This document shows positions 51,782-60,851 of a DNA stretch of 64,000 nt, one piece after another. The number at the start of each line of letters is the position of its first letter. The first letter of the stretch is position 1. Made by a program: the position numbers and the translations under genes. A model generated the notes under the pieces. It saw nothing but the letters and a program-made list of their open reading frames with translations, had not been told where the DNA came from and ran no database searches. Origin of the DNA: Bog-473 sp963782415 (lineage in GTDB: Bacteria > Actinomycetota > Acidimicrobiia > Acidimicrobiales > RAAP-2); assembly GCA_963782415.1 (NCBI GenBank), contig CAWAJT010000008.1:1-64000 (forward strand), in the 5' to 3' direction.

Positions 51782-52731
51782 GCGACCCGCAGACCACCGA
51801 GCCTGCGGGAGTCACGGGAGGGGACGATTCCCCCCACTGGTGGCGTCTGATCGCCATCTGGGTGATTCTTTCGGCCATTTTGGACCCGCTCTACTACTTC
51901 CTGGCCGGTCCGCACATCCCCCCGGGCACCATGACAGACGTGGCCGCGGGAGCACAGTTCGACTTCAACGTGCTCTTCGTCATCGCACTGCCCGTCCTCT
52001 TGGGTGTGTGGATCTACATGATCTACGCCTTCGTCGTGTGGCGGGCGTCGCGCGGGGGTCCGGAGCCCACTGGGGGCCCGGCCGCACGGGGGCACTTCGG
52101 CATTCAGCTGGGATGGATCGTGATCACCTCCGTCATCGTGCTCTTCCTCGCCGGCTTCGGCACCTATGAGCTCGTGCAGCCGGGCGGAGCGGGGGGTGGC
52201 GAGGGTTCGAGCCCCATCTGGACGCCGACATCGAAGACCATCCTGCCGATCCAGGTCATCGGCCAGCAGTGGAAGTTCACCTACCGCTACCCGACCTTTG
52301 GCGGATTCGAGACCGACCAACTGGTCATTCCCAACCACACGAGCATCGAGTTCAACGTCACCTCTCTCGACGTGGTCCACAGCTTCTGGGCCTACCAGCT
52401 CGGCGTGAAGGCTGACGCCAACCCCGACTACAACAACGTGGCCTACGCCACGCCCCAGCAGCTGGGGTCCTTTACCGTGCGATGCGTCGAGCTCTGCGGA
52501 ATCTGGCATGGCGCCATGTACAACTCTGGCGTCGTGGTCACCCCGCAGCATTTCGAGACCTGGGCCAAGGTCACAGAGGCCAGGCTGGCTCGGAACACCA
52601 GGCTGCTGCCGCCCTATGCCCTCACCTACACCCCTGACGCGAATGGCGCCGACGGTGGCTATTACCCGGAAAACGACCCATATTCGAAGGTTGAGCAATA
52701 CGGGGCGAAGCAGCCCAAGGGAGGCCAGTGA
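51778..52731 (+). CDS. ctaC: Cytochrome c oxidase subunit II
   Basis: The 317-residue protein has two membrane helices (about 20-42 and 60-85, and a further one near 108-130 in this variant) and an outer cupredoxin domain. The CuA ligands are complete: H201 (VVHSFW), C236, E238, C240, H244 and M247 (CVELCGIWHGAM). WQFTYRYP-like QQWKFTYRYPTFGG is the docking region. There is no fused cytochrome c domain, so an outside cytochrome c or the cupredoxin-like partner must donate electrons. GTG 51778 and the stop both overlap neighbours by four bases (GTGA). Confidence 0.96.
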   Translation: MSDPQTTEPAGVTGGDDSPHWWRLIAIWVILSAILDPLYYFLAGPHIPPGTMTDVAAGAQFDFNVLFVIALPVLLGVWIYMIYAFVVWRASRGGPEPTGGPAARGHFGIQLGWIVITSVIVLFLAGFGTYELVQPGGAGGGEGSSPIWTPTSKTILPIQVIGQQWKFTYRYPTFGGFETDQLVIPNHTSIEFNVTSLDVVHSFWAYQLGVKADANPDYNNVAYATPQQLGSFTVRCVELCGIWHGAMYNSGVVVTPQHFETWAKVTEARLARNTRLLPPYALTYTPDANGADGGYYPENDPYSKVEQYGAKQPKGGQ

Positions 52732-54749
52732 GCGAGATGGCTATCGACACGTCGGTCAGCCACGTCGAGTTCCCCGGTGAGGAGGACACCGGCTCCCCGC
52801 CCCGACCGATCCCAGCCTGGCGCCGCTCGCCCTGGCTCCGACCTCACATCCTGTGGGCGATAGCCGGAGCCGTTATCGGGTACCTGATCGGGCACTGGCT
52901 GGGCAACGTGATCGCCAGTGGCTATGAACAGGTGCAGACAGCCCAGAACGACGTCGCCATCGTGCTCGGTCTCGTCTTGGGCGTGGTCGGGTGGTTAGCC
53001 GGCATCGGCGCATTCAACTATCCGCTGGCCAAGATCCTCGGCTACGAGATCTCGCCCTCGCCCCCGTTGAAGAGCTGGGTCCGCTATTTCCGCATGACCG
53101 AGGATCACAAAGTGGTCGGCTGGCAGTACGCCGTCGGCGTCCTCTTGTTCCTCTTCACCGGCGGTTTCCTCGCCATGATGATCCGCACCCAGTTGCTCAA
53201 CCCTTCAAGCCATACCTTCGGTCCGGGAACGTACATCGCCATCGTGAGCGAGCACGGGACCATCATGATGATGATGGCCACCTCCGCGGTCGTAGGACCG
53301 CTCGGCAACTGGCTGGTCCCCCTCATGATCGGGGCCCGCCGGGTGGCCTACCCGCGCATCGAGGCCTTCTCCTTCTGGATCTTCATGGCGGGCTACCTCG
53401 TCATCGTGAGTGCGCTGCTCTTCGGCGGCTTCCCGACCGGATGGACTGGCTACGCCCCGCTGCAGACGCAGGCGGTGGGCGGAATGGATTCCTATCTGGT
53501 GGGCTTCGCCGTCATAGGGATCGGAATGATCCTGGCCGGCTTCAACCTGGCGGCGACCATTATCAATTATCGAGCTCCCGGAATGACCTGGGGTCGGGTG
53601 CCGATCTTCGTCTGGGGCATCCTGGCCACCACGGCACTGCTCACGCTGGCCACGCCGACACTCGTCGTGGCCGGTCTGTTCGGAATCCTGGACCGCACCG
53701 CCGAGACCGCCTTCTTCGTCAACGAGCACGGCGGCAGCAACTTCCTCTGGCAGAACCTGTTCTGGTTCTTCGGCCATCCCGAGGTGTACATCATGGCCCT
53801 GCCGGGCTTCGGCATCGTGATGGAGATCATGCCGGTCTTCACCCGCAAGCCCCTGTTCGCCTACAAGGTCGCTGCTGCGGGAATGCTCGGCGTCGCACTC
53901 CTCTCCTTCTTCGTCTGGCAGCACCACCTCTTCCAGAGCGGCATCAACCCCGACATGCGGCCTCTGTTCATGCTCACGACGGAGCTCATCTCGATTCCGA
54001 CGGGATTTCTCTTCCTCGTCACGCTGGGGACGCTGTGGAAGGCGAAGATCCGGTTCGACACACCGATGCTCTTCTGTCTCGGGATGCTGTTCAACTTCCT
54101 GATCGGCGGCGTGACCGGGGTCTTCCTCTCAGACGTCCCCGTCAACGTCACCGTGCACGGCAGCTTCTTCGTGCTCGCCCACTTCCACTACACGATCATG
54201 GGCGGCCTCATCTTCGCCATGTTCGCCGGCTTCTACTACTGGTTCCCGAAGATCACCGGAAAGACGCTCAACCGCAAGTTGGGAAAGTGGCACTTTTGGA
54301 CGTTCTTCATCTTCTTCAACGGGACCTTCTTCCCGCTGTTCCTGGTCGGGATCCTCGGCCAACCTCGGCGCGTCTTCGAATACGCGCCGAACCTGCAGAC
54401 GTTGAACGACATCTCGAGTATCAGCGCCTACCTTCTGGGCGCGTCGTTCTTCTTCTTCATCATCAACTTCGTGTGGTCGATCTACCTCACGCCGCACCCT
54501 GCTCCCCCGAACCCCTGGGACTCGCTGGGCCTCGAATGGCAGACGCCGACGCCCGTCCCCTGGTTCAACTTCGAGCACATTCCGGTCATCTTGAACGACC
54601 CCTATCACTATGGTGAGCCCGACGCCGCCCCCGTGGCCGATATGGGACTGGCCATTGCTGCCGTCGGAGCTCCGGCAGGTTCGGTCGACCACGAGGAACT
54701 TGGGACCGGGGTGGAGGGCGACGGCGATCCGCGACCCCCGATCCTTTGA
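52728..54749 (+). CDS. ctaD: Cytochrome c oxidase subunit I
   Basis: The 673-residue protein is the catalytic subunit of a haem-copper oxidase that reduces oxygen to water and pumps protons. Ligands are all visible: H176 (SEHGTIMMMM) and H487 for low-spin haem a, H350 with the cross-linked Y354 and E352 (GHPEVY), H399 and H400 (WQHHLFQSG) for CuB, and H485 (HFHY) for haem a3. GHPEVY with Glu indicates an A1-type oxidase. An N-terminal extension of about 120 residues carries two further hydrophobic segments, which is more than in standard subunits I. The GTG overlaps the subunit II stop. Confidence 0.97.
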   Translation: MSEMAIDTSVSHVEFPGEEDTGSPPRPIPAWRRSPWLRPHILWAIAGAVIGYLIGHWLGNVIASGYEQVQTAQNDVAIVLGLVLGVVGWLAGIGAFNYPLAKILGYEISPSPPLKSWVRYFRMTEDHKVVGWQYAVGVLLFLFTGGFLAMMIRTQLLNPSSHTFGPGTYIAIVSEHGTIMMMMATSAVVGPLGNWLVPLMIGARRVAYPRIEAFSFWIFMAGYLVIVSALLFGGFPTGWTGYAPLQTQAVGGMDSYLVGFAVIGIGMILAGFNLAATIINYRAPGMTWGRVPIFVWGILATTALLTLATPTLVVAGLFGILDRTAETAFFVNEHGGSNFLWQNLFWFFGHPEVYIMALPGFGIVMEIMPVFTRKPLFAYKVAAAGMLGVALLSFFVWQHHLFQSGINPDMRPLFMLTTELISIPTGFLFLVTLGTLWKAKIRFDTPMLFCLGMLFNFLIGGVTGVFLSDVPVNVTVHGSFFVLAHFHYTIMGGLIFAMFAGFYYWFPKITGKTLNRKLGKWHFWTFFIFFNGTFFPLFLVGILGQPRRVFEYAPNLQTLNDISSISAYLLGASFFFFIINFVWSIYLTPHPAPPNPWDSLGLEWQTPTPVPWFNFEHIPVILNDPYHYGEPDAAPVADMGLAIAAVGAPAGSVDHEELGTGVEGDGDPRPPIL

Positions 54750-54759
54750 GGGGACAGCC

Positions 54760-55437
54760 ATGACGCAGAATCCAGTTGACGATCAGCAGTTCGAGACGTT
54801 TCCTGATTTCAAGGAGACACCCGAGGAGATCGCCTTTGAGGTGCGCGCCCAAGAGGGGGCCCTGTGGACGGGCGGCCGCCTCCTCATCGGAATCTGGGCC
54901 TTCGCTTTCGCCGCCCTGGGGTTCGCCTACTTCTACCTGCGCTCGGCCAATGACGAGGACCTCTGGCGCCCCCATGGCATCACGGCGCCGACAGCCATCG
55001 GCGCCGCTATCTTCGCCATCACCGTGGCCTGCGCCTTCCTGATCCAGTTCGGCTATCGGCGCTTCAGCAATGTCCAGACGCTGGATTGGCAGGTGGCGGG
55101 TTGGACGGCGGTCCTCGGGGGCCTCCTCGTGATCGGCTTGCAGATCTACCAGCTGACCCAGCTGCCCTTCTTCCCGGGATCGAGCGGCTACGCCTCGTGC
55201 TTCATAGCTTGGGCCGCCATGAACATCGCGCTCGTGCTGGCCGGGACGTACTGGATCGAGACCATCCTGGCCAGGGAGATCCGGCTTCGGCGGGCGCTCG
55301 CTCAAGATGGCGGGGCCCCGGACTCGACGCTCCCGGTGGCCCGCCTCCTGCGGGTCAACCTGAACGGTTGCACCTACTTCTGGGGGTTCATCGCCGCGGT
55401 GGCCACCCTGTTTTGGGTACTGTTCTACGTAATCTAA
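54760..55437 (+). CDS. ctaE: Cytochrome c oxidase subunit III
   Basis: The 225-residue membrane protein has five hydrophobic segments. WTGGRLLIGIWAFAFAALGFAYFYLRSAN and GYASCFIAWAAMNIALVLAGTYWIET match short bacterial subunits III, and NLNGCTYFWGFIAAVATLFWVLFYV is the last helix. The usual Glu in the middle helix is replaced, so the lipid/proton-antenna role may differ. ATG 54760 has GAGGGGAC upstream and lies ten bases after the subunit I stop. Confidence 0.9.
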   Translation: MTQNPVDDQQFETFPDFKETPEEIAFEVRAQEGALWTGGRLLIGIWAFAFAALGFAYFYLRSANDEDLWRPHGITAPTAIGAAIFAITVACAFLIQFGYRRFSNVQTLDWQVAGWTAVLGGLLVIGLQIYQLTQLPFFPGSSGYASCFIAWAAMNIALVLAGTYWIETILAREIRLRRALAQDGGAPDSTLPVARLLRVNLNGCTYFWGFIAAVATLFWVLFYVI

Positions 55438-55456
55438 AAGCCTGGAGAGTGAGCGC

Positions 55457-55570
55457 ATGCCGCTGTTTTCGGACATAGCCAGCACCCAGGCGTTGACGTT
55501 CGCCATCCCGCTCGGGACCCTGTTCGTCGTGTTGCTCTGGGGATTCTTCCAACGGCGATCGACCCAGTGA
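55457..55570 (+). CDS. 37-residue single-helix membrane protein of the oxidase operon
   Basis: The 37-codon frame encodes MPLFSDIASTQALTFAIPLG and goes on with a hydrophobic stretch to FFQRRSTQ: a single membrane helix (about 13-30) with a basic C-terminal end. It starts 19 bases after the subunit III stop, with GGAGAG seven bases upstream. Its stop overlaps the GTG of the next gene (GTGA). Small one-helix subunits are known in many oxidases, such as subunit IV and CcoQ-like proteins. This is probably such a subunit. It is too short for common length cut-offs. Confidence 0.75.
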   Translation: MPLFSDIASTQALTFAIPLGTLFVVLLWGFFQRRSTQ

Positions 55571-56382
55571 GCGACGGGGCCTCCGACGGGCGGCCCCCTG
55601 CGTTTCCCCCAACCTTGCGTCGCGCGTCCTTGGCGGCCGCGTTCATCGCGCTGATCGTTGCACTGGTGCCTCCTCTTTCGGGTGCCGCAGGCCGGATCGA
55701 GTACGCCCAGGCCCTCCAGTTCTCCCTCCTGGCTGTGGTCGTCCCGGCGCTGGCCACGGCGGGCGCACCGTGGCGACGGCTGCGCCTGGCGGGCCGCAAT
55801 TCGGCGGACCAGCCTCTTCGAGGGGTCGAGCTGCTGGCTCAAGGCCGGCTCCGTCACCGCGAGCTGCCTCGCGCGCTCGTCTTCATCGCCGTCGACGTCG
55901 CCGCCATCATCGCCTGGCACACACCGGTGGCCGTGGCGGCGGCCGCGCACCATGTCTGGCTCGTGCCGGTAGAGGCGGTCACGCTCCTGGTCTTCGGAGT
56001 CGGCCTGTGGCTCGAGCTCGTCCAGTCGCCACCGTTGGCGCCCCGTTCGGGTCACCTCCGGCGAGCCGTCCTCGCTGCTCTCGCAATGTGGTCGCTCTGG
56101 ATCCTCGCCTACGTCGCCGGCATGTCGATGCACGACTTCTATGCCAACTTCCACCATGCCCCCGGGGGGCTCAGCGCAGCCGCCGACCAGCAGATCGCCT
56201 CGGCGGTGCTGTGGCTCGTCTCAGCCGTGACGTTCGTGCCCGTGATCTTCTGGAACGCCCTCATGTGGCTGAAGACCGAGGATGACCCCGACACCGAGCT
56301 CATTGCCCTCCTTCGGGCAGAACACCGTCGCGGCACGCCCCCGCTGGCGGGGGGTGGCGACGGGGCGATGCCGGCTCGGTGA
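55567..56382 (+). CDS. Second CtaG-like oxidase assembly protein
   Basis: The 271-residue membrane protein has about six hydrophobic segments. It keeps the ADQQIASAVLWLVSAVTFVPVIFWNALMWL end that matches SPFADQQIGAAILWICGDFW of the CtaG at 49945. The AFIALIVALVPPLSGAAGRIEYAQALQFSLLAVVVPALATAGAPW start corresponds to the HMIEH...APW region, but lacks its His pair. Loss of these His suggests a structural or other copper-independent role. The C-terminal 30 residues overlap the convergent gene. The GTG overlaps the stop of the small membrane protein. Confidence 0.75.
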   Translation: MSDGASDGRPPAFPPTLRRASLAAAFIALIVALVPPLSGAAGRIEYAQALQFSLLAVVVPALATAGAPWRRLRLAGRNSADQPLRGVELLAQGRLRHRELPRALVFIAVDVAAIIAWHTPVAVAAAAHHVWLVPVEAVTLLVFGVGLWLELVQSPPLAPRSGHLRRAVLAALAMWSLWILAYVAGMSMHDFYANFHHAPGGLSAAADQQIASAVLWLVSAVTFVPVIFWNALMWLKTEDDPDTELIALLRAEHRRGTPPLAGGGDGAMPAR

Positions 56383-57048
56383 CGCCGGCGTCATCCCCCC
56401 GAGCTCGGGCCGATTGCCGGCATGTCGACGGGCTGAAGGCGCGGTCTGGAGGGCCCGGTCCGCCGCCCGCTCCTGTGCGATCGCCTTGGCCCGATCCGCG
56501 TCGAGACCTGCTTGTGACTTGGTGAGGTCGGCCCGGACCGAAGGATCATTGGGATTGCCCATCAGAGTCGCGACGTCCTCGATCACCTGTAGGGCGTCCG
56601 ACGTCGACCAGAGGAGTGCCGAAGCCGCCATCTGCCTCAGATGCTTGCCGGCGGCCGTCCCGGGTATCTCGATATTGGCCAGATCGAAGATGCTCTCGTT
56701 GGTCAGGGAGCACGCAGTCTGGTCGTCGCTCAGCAGTCCAGGGGTGGGCGCGCGATCAGCCGCCGTGAGCTTGTGCGCACTTTGGAGAGTCCAGATCCCC
56801 ACCGCCTGATGGACGGCCAAGGCGCACGAGGAAAGGTCGGCGTTGACCTCGGTCATGACGCTCCGCTCGGCGCTGACATCGCTTGCCCGCGACGTGCCCG
56901 TGGGCAGATCGGTCAACACCGTAATCACGAGGATGGCCAGGACGAGGATCCCGATGCTCAATCCACGCCGGCGCTGCCACACGGGTACCTTGACGACCCC
57001 GTTCCCATCTCCTTCTTGAGCGGAGAGGCGGGTCAGTGGGGCCGTCAC
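56221..57048 (-). CDS. Membrane-anchored protein of unknown function near SCO
   Basis: The protein has one membrane helix (LSIGILVLAILVITVLTDLPTG, about residues 33-54) and then an outer helical domain with two Cys (SSCALAVHQAVG and TACSLTNESI). I recognise no family. The GTG at 57048 overlaps the stop of the SCO gene (GTGA), so it is the last gene of the TlpA-SCO set. The frame overlaps the convergent CtaG-like gene by 162 bases, and the last 60 residues look like antisense sequence. The true end may be near 56390, with an indel hiding the stop. The two Cys could be linked to the thiol chemistry of its neighbours. Confidence 0.6.
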   Translation of the reverse strand: MTAPLTRLSAQEGDGNGVVKVPVWQRRRGLSIGILVLAILVITVLTDLPTGTSRASDVSAERSVMTEVNADLSSCALAVHQAVGIWTLQSAHKLTAADRAPTPGLLSDDQTACSLTNESIFDLANIEIPGTAAGKHLRQMAASALLWSTSDALQVIEDVATLMGNPNDPSVRADLTKSQAGLDADRAKAIAQERAADRALQTAPSARRHAGNRPELGGMTPASPSRHRPVATPRQRGRAATVFCPKEGNELGVGVILGLQPHEGVPEDHGHERHG

Positions 57049-57968
57049 TGGCCCACCAGCTTCTCGGCGTAGGTGGCCATGCCCTGGCCCCACCGACTGA
57101 TGCTGGCGGCGGGGAGGCTGAAGGTGCCGGTCGCACTCTCGTCCGCAAATGGTGTGGCGCGGTACCGCAGGCGGCCTCGCTGGTCGATGAAATAGATGAC
57201 GTCGTTATGGGCTTCCAGTCCGGCCTTGGCCTCCAAGGAAATCGATACCCCGTAGGCCTTCCAGACCGCATTGAGCGTGGATAACGGCCCCGTGAGCATG
57301 TGCCAGTTGGCGAGTGCGCCGAGACCGGTGCGCGTCAGGACCGGTGCCTCTGCCGATTGGGCCAGGGCCGCCGGATCGGTGTTCACGGTCAGGAACTCGA
57401 CCTGCGACGCCGCCGGCCCGAGGTCCGCATCTGCTTGTCTGATCTCCGACGCTAAGACCGGGCAGATGTCATTGCAGCTGGCGTCGAAGAAGGTCAGAAC
57501 GACAACCCGGGCCGGCTGCACCGGCAGCGAGGCCGGCTCACCCGTCTGTGAGGTGAGCGTGAAGTCGGGCGCCGCCGGAGCCGAATGCAAGGTGTCGATC
57601 CCCATGAAGGCGGCTAGCGGTGCATTCAGCGACCTGTCGTTGGCAGGGATCGGCGTCGGAGCGGGCGTCTCTCGTACCGTCGTGGTGGGTGTGGGCGTCG
57701 TCGTGGGCGTGGGATTCAGTCCGGCAGCCGAGAACAGGTGCTCACCCAGGAGCCCACCGAGACTCAGCACCAAGACGACCCCGAGTGCCCAGAAGACGAA
57801 GTTGGCCGGGATGCCGGGCGCTCCTTCCGCCAGTGCCGCCGAGCGGTCGAGCGCCGGTCCTTCTCCCTGCGTCGCTCCAGTGGACGTTCCTGCTGCGTCG
57901 CTGGGAGCTGCCTCGTTGCGCGCCGGCTGGACACGGGATGCCCCCTCGGTCTCGAGAGGGCCGCTCAC
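57045..57968 (-). CDS. SCO1/SenC family copper chaperone
   Basis: The 307-residue protein has a long N-terminal cytoplasmic part, one membrane helix (about 53-75, IPANFVFWALGVVLVLSLGGLLG), a Pro/Thr-rich linker (about 85-110), and a Sco domain. APDFTLTSQTGEPASLPVQPARVVVLTFFDASCNDIC contains the copper Cys pair C165-x3-C169. LEAHNDVIYFIDQRGRLRYR gives the His. It should deliver copper to CuA of subunit II. GTG 57968 overlaps the stop of the TlpA-like gene and its own stop overlaps the next gene. Confidence 0.92.
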   Translation of the reverse strand: MSGPLETEGASRVQPARNEAAPSDAAGTSTGATQGEGPALDRSAALAEGAPGIPANFVFWALGVVLVLSLGGLLGEHLFSAAGLNPTPTTTPTPTTTVRETPAPTPIPANDRSLNAPLAAFMGIDTLHSAPAAPDFTLTSQTGEPASLPVQPARVVVLTFFDASCNDICPVLASEIRQADADLGPAASQVEFLTVNTDPAALAQSAEAPVLTRTGLGALANWHMLTGPLSTLNAVWKAYGVSISLEAKAGLEAHNDVIYFIDQRGRLRYRATPFADESATGTFSLPAASISRWGQGMATYAEKLVGQ

Positions 57969-58585
57969 CGCCGCCCCTCGAGGCGGGCCACCCAGCGATT
58001 CAGTGAGGCAACCGACTGCGGACCCAGGGCCGCACCGACCACCTGGCCCTGCGCGTCGAGGAAGTAGGTCAACGGAAGTGCCTGCACGAGGTAGGCGGAG
58101 CTGACCTTGGCGGTGGCATCGACCGCGACCGGGTAGGTCGCACGTGCGGCGGCCAACAGGCGCTCCGCTGCCGCGTCAGAGGTCTCGTTTGCATCCACGC
58201 CGACCACCGCCACTCGGCCGTTGCTCGCCTTGGCGACGGAGGCGACGGCAGCGAGCTCCCGTCGGCAGTTCGGGCACCAGGACGCGAAGAAGTTGACCAT
58301 GACGGGCGTTCCCTGGAACGCGGCAAGTGTCACCGGAGCCCCGCCGTTCAGGGCGGGAAGGGTGAAGGGGGGGGCGACCGTTCCACTCTTGAGCAGGGAT
58401 GGTGGACGGGACTCGAGCCTCGCACTGCTGGCGGGCTTTCCGTGGGGCTGGCCTCGGACAACCACGAACACGACGAAAGCCACCAGACAGGCGCCGGCGA
58501 CGAGCGCCACCCACTTGAAGACTCGATCCGACCGGCCCCCGTCGTCTTCGGCTCTGCCCGGGCCCGTGGTGAGACCATCTTCCAT
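57965..58585 (-). CDS. TlpA-type thiol-disulfide oxidoreductase
   Basis: The protein of about 206 residues has one membrane helix (WVALVAGACLVAFVVFVVV) and an outer thioredoxin domain with FFASWCPNCRRELAAVASV (C104 and C107) and the cis-Pro region QALPLTYFLDAQG. TlpA-like reductases keep the Cys pairs of SCO and CuA reduced so that they can bind copper. It is coupled with the SCO gene downstream (GTGA). The start is uncertain: ATG 58585 gives the normal length, ATG 58615 and an upstream GTG are possible. Confidence 0.9.
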   Translation of the reverse strand: MEDGLTTGPGRAEDDGGRSDRVFKWVALVAGACLVAFVVFVVVRGQPHGKPASSARLESRPPSLLKSGTVAPPFTLPALNGGAPVTLAAFQGTPVMVNFFASWCPNCRRELAAVASVAKASNGRVAVVGVDANETSDAAAERLLAAARATYPVAVDATAKVSSAYLVQALPLTYFLDAQGQVVGAALGPQSVASLNRWVARLEGRR

Positions 58586-58709
58586 GATGGGTTGCGGCAA
58601 CCCCCCCGAGTTCATCCCCAGCAGGCTAATCACGGGCCACCGGCAAGAGCGGTCGAGGACTGACCCCACGCCGCCAAAATGACTCCCGCCGCGGACGGGC
58701 CACCCTGGG

Positions 58710-58991
58710 TCACCATTCCGCTTGGCGCCGCACCGGGTCGACCTCTTCGCGCTTCTTCCGGCGGGCCTCCCGTGCCTGAGCGCTCTCGTGGATGAGATGC
58801 CACCACGCGGCGATGGCGATCCCGGCGAGGATGGGCCATTCGAACGTGTAGAACCAGCTCAACCCGTTGCCGCTCAGCGCCCGCCGGGCCTGCCAGGCTG
58901 TCGCCAACCCGCAGCCTGCCACGACAAGCAAACACTCCCCGTGCAGCAGCAGGGCCCGTGGGGAGAACCAGCGGTGCATCACGAAGCGCAT
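58710..58991 (-). CDS. Small two-helix membrane protein
   Basis: The protein of about 93 residues has two hydrophobic segments (ALLLHGECLLVVAGCGLATAWQA and WFYTFEWPILAGIAIAAWWHLIHE) and a basic C-terminus (AREARRKKREEVDP). The order W-x2-RRALSGN-x-LSW-x-YTFEWP looks like small actinobacterial membrane proteins that I have seen near oxidase or haem genes. The reaction is unknown. I chose ATG 58991 as start. It lies upstream of the TlpA gene on the same strand. Confidence 0.65.
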   Translation of the reverse strand: MRFVMHRWFSPRALLLHGECLLVVAGCGLATAWQARRALSGNGLSWFYTFEWPILAGIAIAAWWHLIHESAQAREARRKKREEVDPVRRQAEW

Positions 58992-59154
58992 CGTATGGCC
59001 GCCGAGGCCGACCGAGCGTGCCCCCGGGCAGGAACCCACCGTGGCGGACAACGAGGCCATCTCATCCGGTTCCCCCTAAGGCCGCTCGAGGGAGAGCCCA
59101 GCCGAGGAGCCATCATCGGCTGGGACCTCCGCAGCCCCAAGTCGTCAGGCGGCC

Positions 59155-60429
59155 TCAAAGTCGTGAGTAGGTGTCGGCCTCGGACTCGTAGATGGCCATG
59201 GTCTCTGGGCTCACCGATGGTCGCGTGGCCTCGACCGCGCTCAGGCAGTCGGCGGCACTGAGCTCGGCTGCACCGCCGTCGAGCGCGCGGTCGAAGGCCA
59301 ACTGGGCAGCCCTCTGGGCGGCGAGAGCGAAGTCGGCAGGCGTAAAACCCTCCGTTGACTGTGCCACCGTGTCCGGTTCGCACAGTGGCAAGAACTCAGC
59401 GGCGAGCTCGCCCCGCCCGGACCGGTCCGGAGCACCAACAGGGATGATGAGGTCAAACCGCCCCGGTCGAAGCATTGCCGGATCGATGGTCGCAATGGAA
59501 TTCGTCGCCATCACCATAAGCCGACCGGGACGATCACGGAAGGCTGGAAGGGCTTTCAATAGTTCGTTGACGATGGGCTGATTGTCCGGTCGTTGTGCAC
59601 GAGCCGACGCGATCTCGTCGGCTTCGTCGATAAAGCAGACCAGGTGCTCGACACCTTGCAGTTCGAGCAGCGACTGGCGTAACGATGCTGCGCCGACCGC
59701 ACCTTGCCCGAGAAGTGAGGGATGTAGCTCGACGAAGGCCCAAGAGAGCCGGGAAGCAATGGCGCGCACGAAGGTCGTCTTGCCAGTGCCCGGAGGTCCG
59801 AAGAGCATCACGGTGGTCGGTTCGCGCAATCCCGACCTTGAGGCCAGGTCCGGGTGAAGCAATGGTGCGACAATGCGCCGCTCGAGGAGCTGCTTGGTCG
59901 CGGAGAAACCCTTCATCGCGCCCCACAGCCCGGCCACGGGGAAATGGCCACCATACTTTTCCACGACGGCGAGCTCTTCAGGCACCATCGATGCATCGCG
60001 GGTGTACAACCGCAGCCCGTCGGTGCGAACAAATCCCTGATTGGCGAACGCGAGCTCGGCCACCTGGTCCGGACTCACGAGCGCCAAGAGCCGATAGGCG
60101 CCGGCATGAATGACCTGCTGGTCCAGCTCGCGGAGGATTGCCGAACCGACGCCCCTGTTGCGCCAATCCGGGTGCAGTGCCAGCGCCAAGAGGTGAGCGT
60201 CCCGACCGGCGGCGCGAGCCACGGCGGCGCCGATCAAGGTCCGCCCTTCCCCTCCGGAGCTGATGGCAACGACGGCAGGCTGTCGTTCGGTGAGCGCCTC
60301 AACGACGTCGGCTCGACCGTAGGGCACCGCGGTCGACAGTCCCGCCAGGTCGATGAGGTGGACGATCTCCTCCAAGGGTGCCACCGGATCCCGGTGGTCC
60401 AGTGAGAACACCCGCCAGCCGTCGGTCAC
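59155..60429 (-). CDS. GNAT-like acetyltransferase domain fused to AAA+ ATPase
   Basis: The protein of about 424 residues joins two enzyme folds. The N-terminal part (about 1-150) resembles a GNAT acetyltransferase: LLALALHPDWRNRGVGSAILRELDQQVIHAGAYRLLALVSP has the acetyl-CoA loop RxxGxG, and ANQGFVRTDGLRLYTRD the last strands. The C-terminal part is AAA+: Walker A GPPGTGKTT (residues 212-220), Walker B CFIDEADEIASARAQ, sensor 1 VMATNSIATIDPAMLRPGRFD with the Arg finger region, as in FtsH/Cdc48-like proteins. No protease domain is present. I cannot name the family or target. GTG 60429 begins the conserved part; ATG 60474 is possible. Confidence 0.8.
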   Translation of the reverse strand: MTDGWRVFSLDHRDPVAPLEEIVHLIDLAGLSTAVPYGRADVVEALTERQPAVVAISSGGEGRTLIGAAVARAAGRDAHLLALALHPDWRNRGVGSAILRELDQQVIHAGAYRLLALVSPDQVAELAFANQGFVRTDGLRLYTRDASMVPEELAVVEKYGGHFPVAGLWGAMKGFSATKQLLERRIVAPLLHPDLASRSGLREPTTVMLFGPPGTGKTTFVRAIASRLSWAFVELHPSLLGQGAVGAASLRQSLLELQGVEHLVCFIDEADEIASARAQRPDNQPIVNELLKALPAFRDRPGRLMVMATNSIATIDPAMLRPGRFDLIIPVGAPDRSGRGELAAEFLPLCEPDTVAQSTEGFTPADFALAAQRAAQLAFDRALDGGAAELSAADCLSAVEATRPSVSPETMAIYESEADTYSRL

Positions 60430-60851
60430 ACCCCCATTGTGCCGCCATTCGACCAGACGCGCCGAGATCGGCATCCCACGAGGGATTCCCGTGGATACCT
60501 GGACAACCGTCGACATGCGCGCTTCATGGGGATCGTCGCGCCGCCGGACAATCGGCACCGGTCAACCCATGCCGGCCGCCGCCGATCGACCTCGTCACAC
60601 GGCGGTGTCTCGAGGCAGCAGTGGCGCAGAGAGGTGCGCCTCGCCGGGGAATCCGGCATGTCAACAGGACCATGAACCCCGCTGCCCGGGCGTGTAGCAA
60701 CCGTAAAGCGGGGAAGAGTACGCGCACAATATGCACCCAATGCACGCAATGCACGCAGGGCGATGCTCACAGGACTCAGCCAGGTAACTCCCACTATGAC
60801 GCCAGGTTCAGTTGAGAGAGTGTCCGGCAACGCACACCAACCTGAAAGGAG
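60430..60851. other. Intergenic region with short direct repeats
   Basis: About 420 bases without a supported gene. Near 60728-60760 CAATGCACG-like units follow each other three times. It contains the divergent promoters of the AAA+ gene and the small membrane protein. A strong ribosome binding site ends it (60844-60855). Confidence 0.5.
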
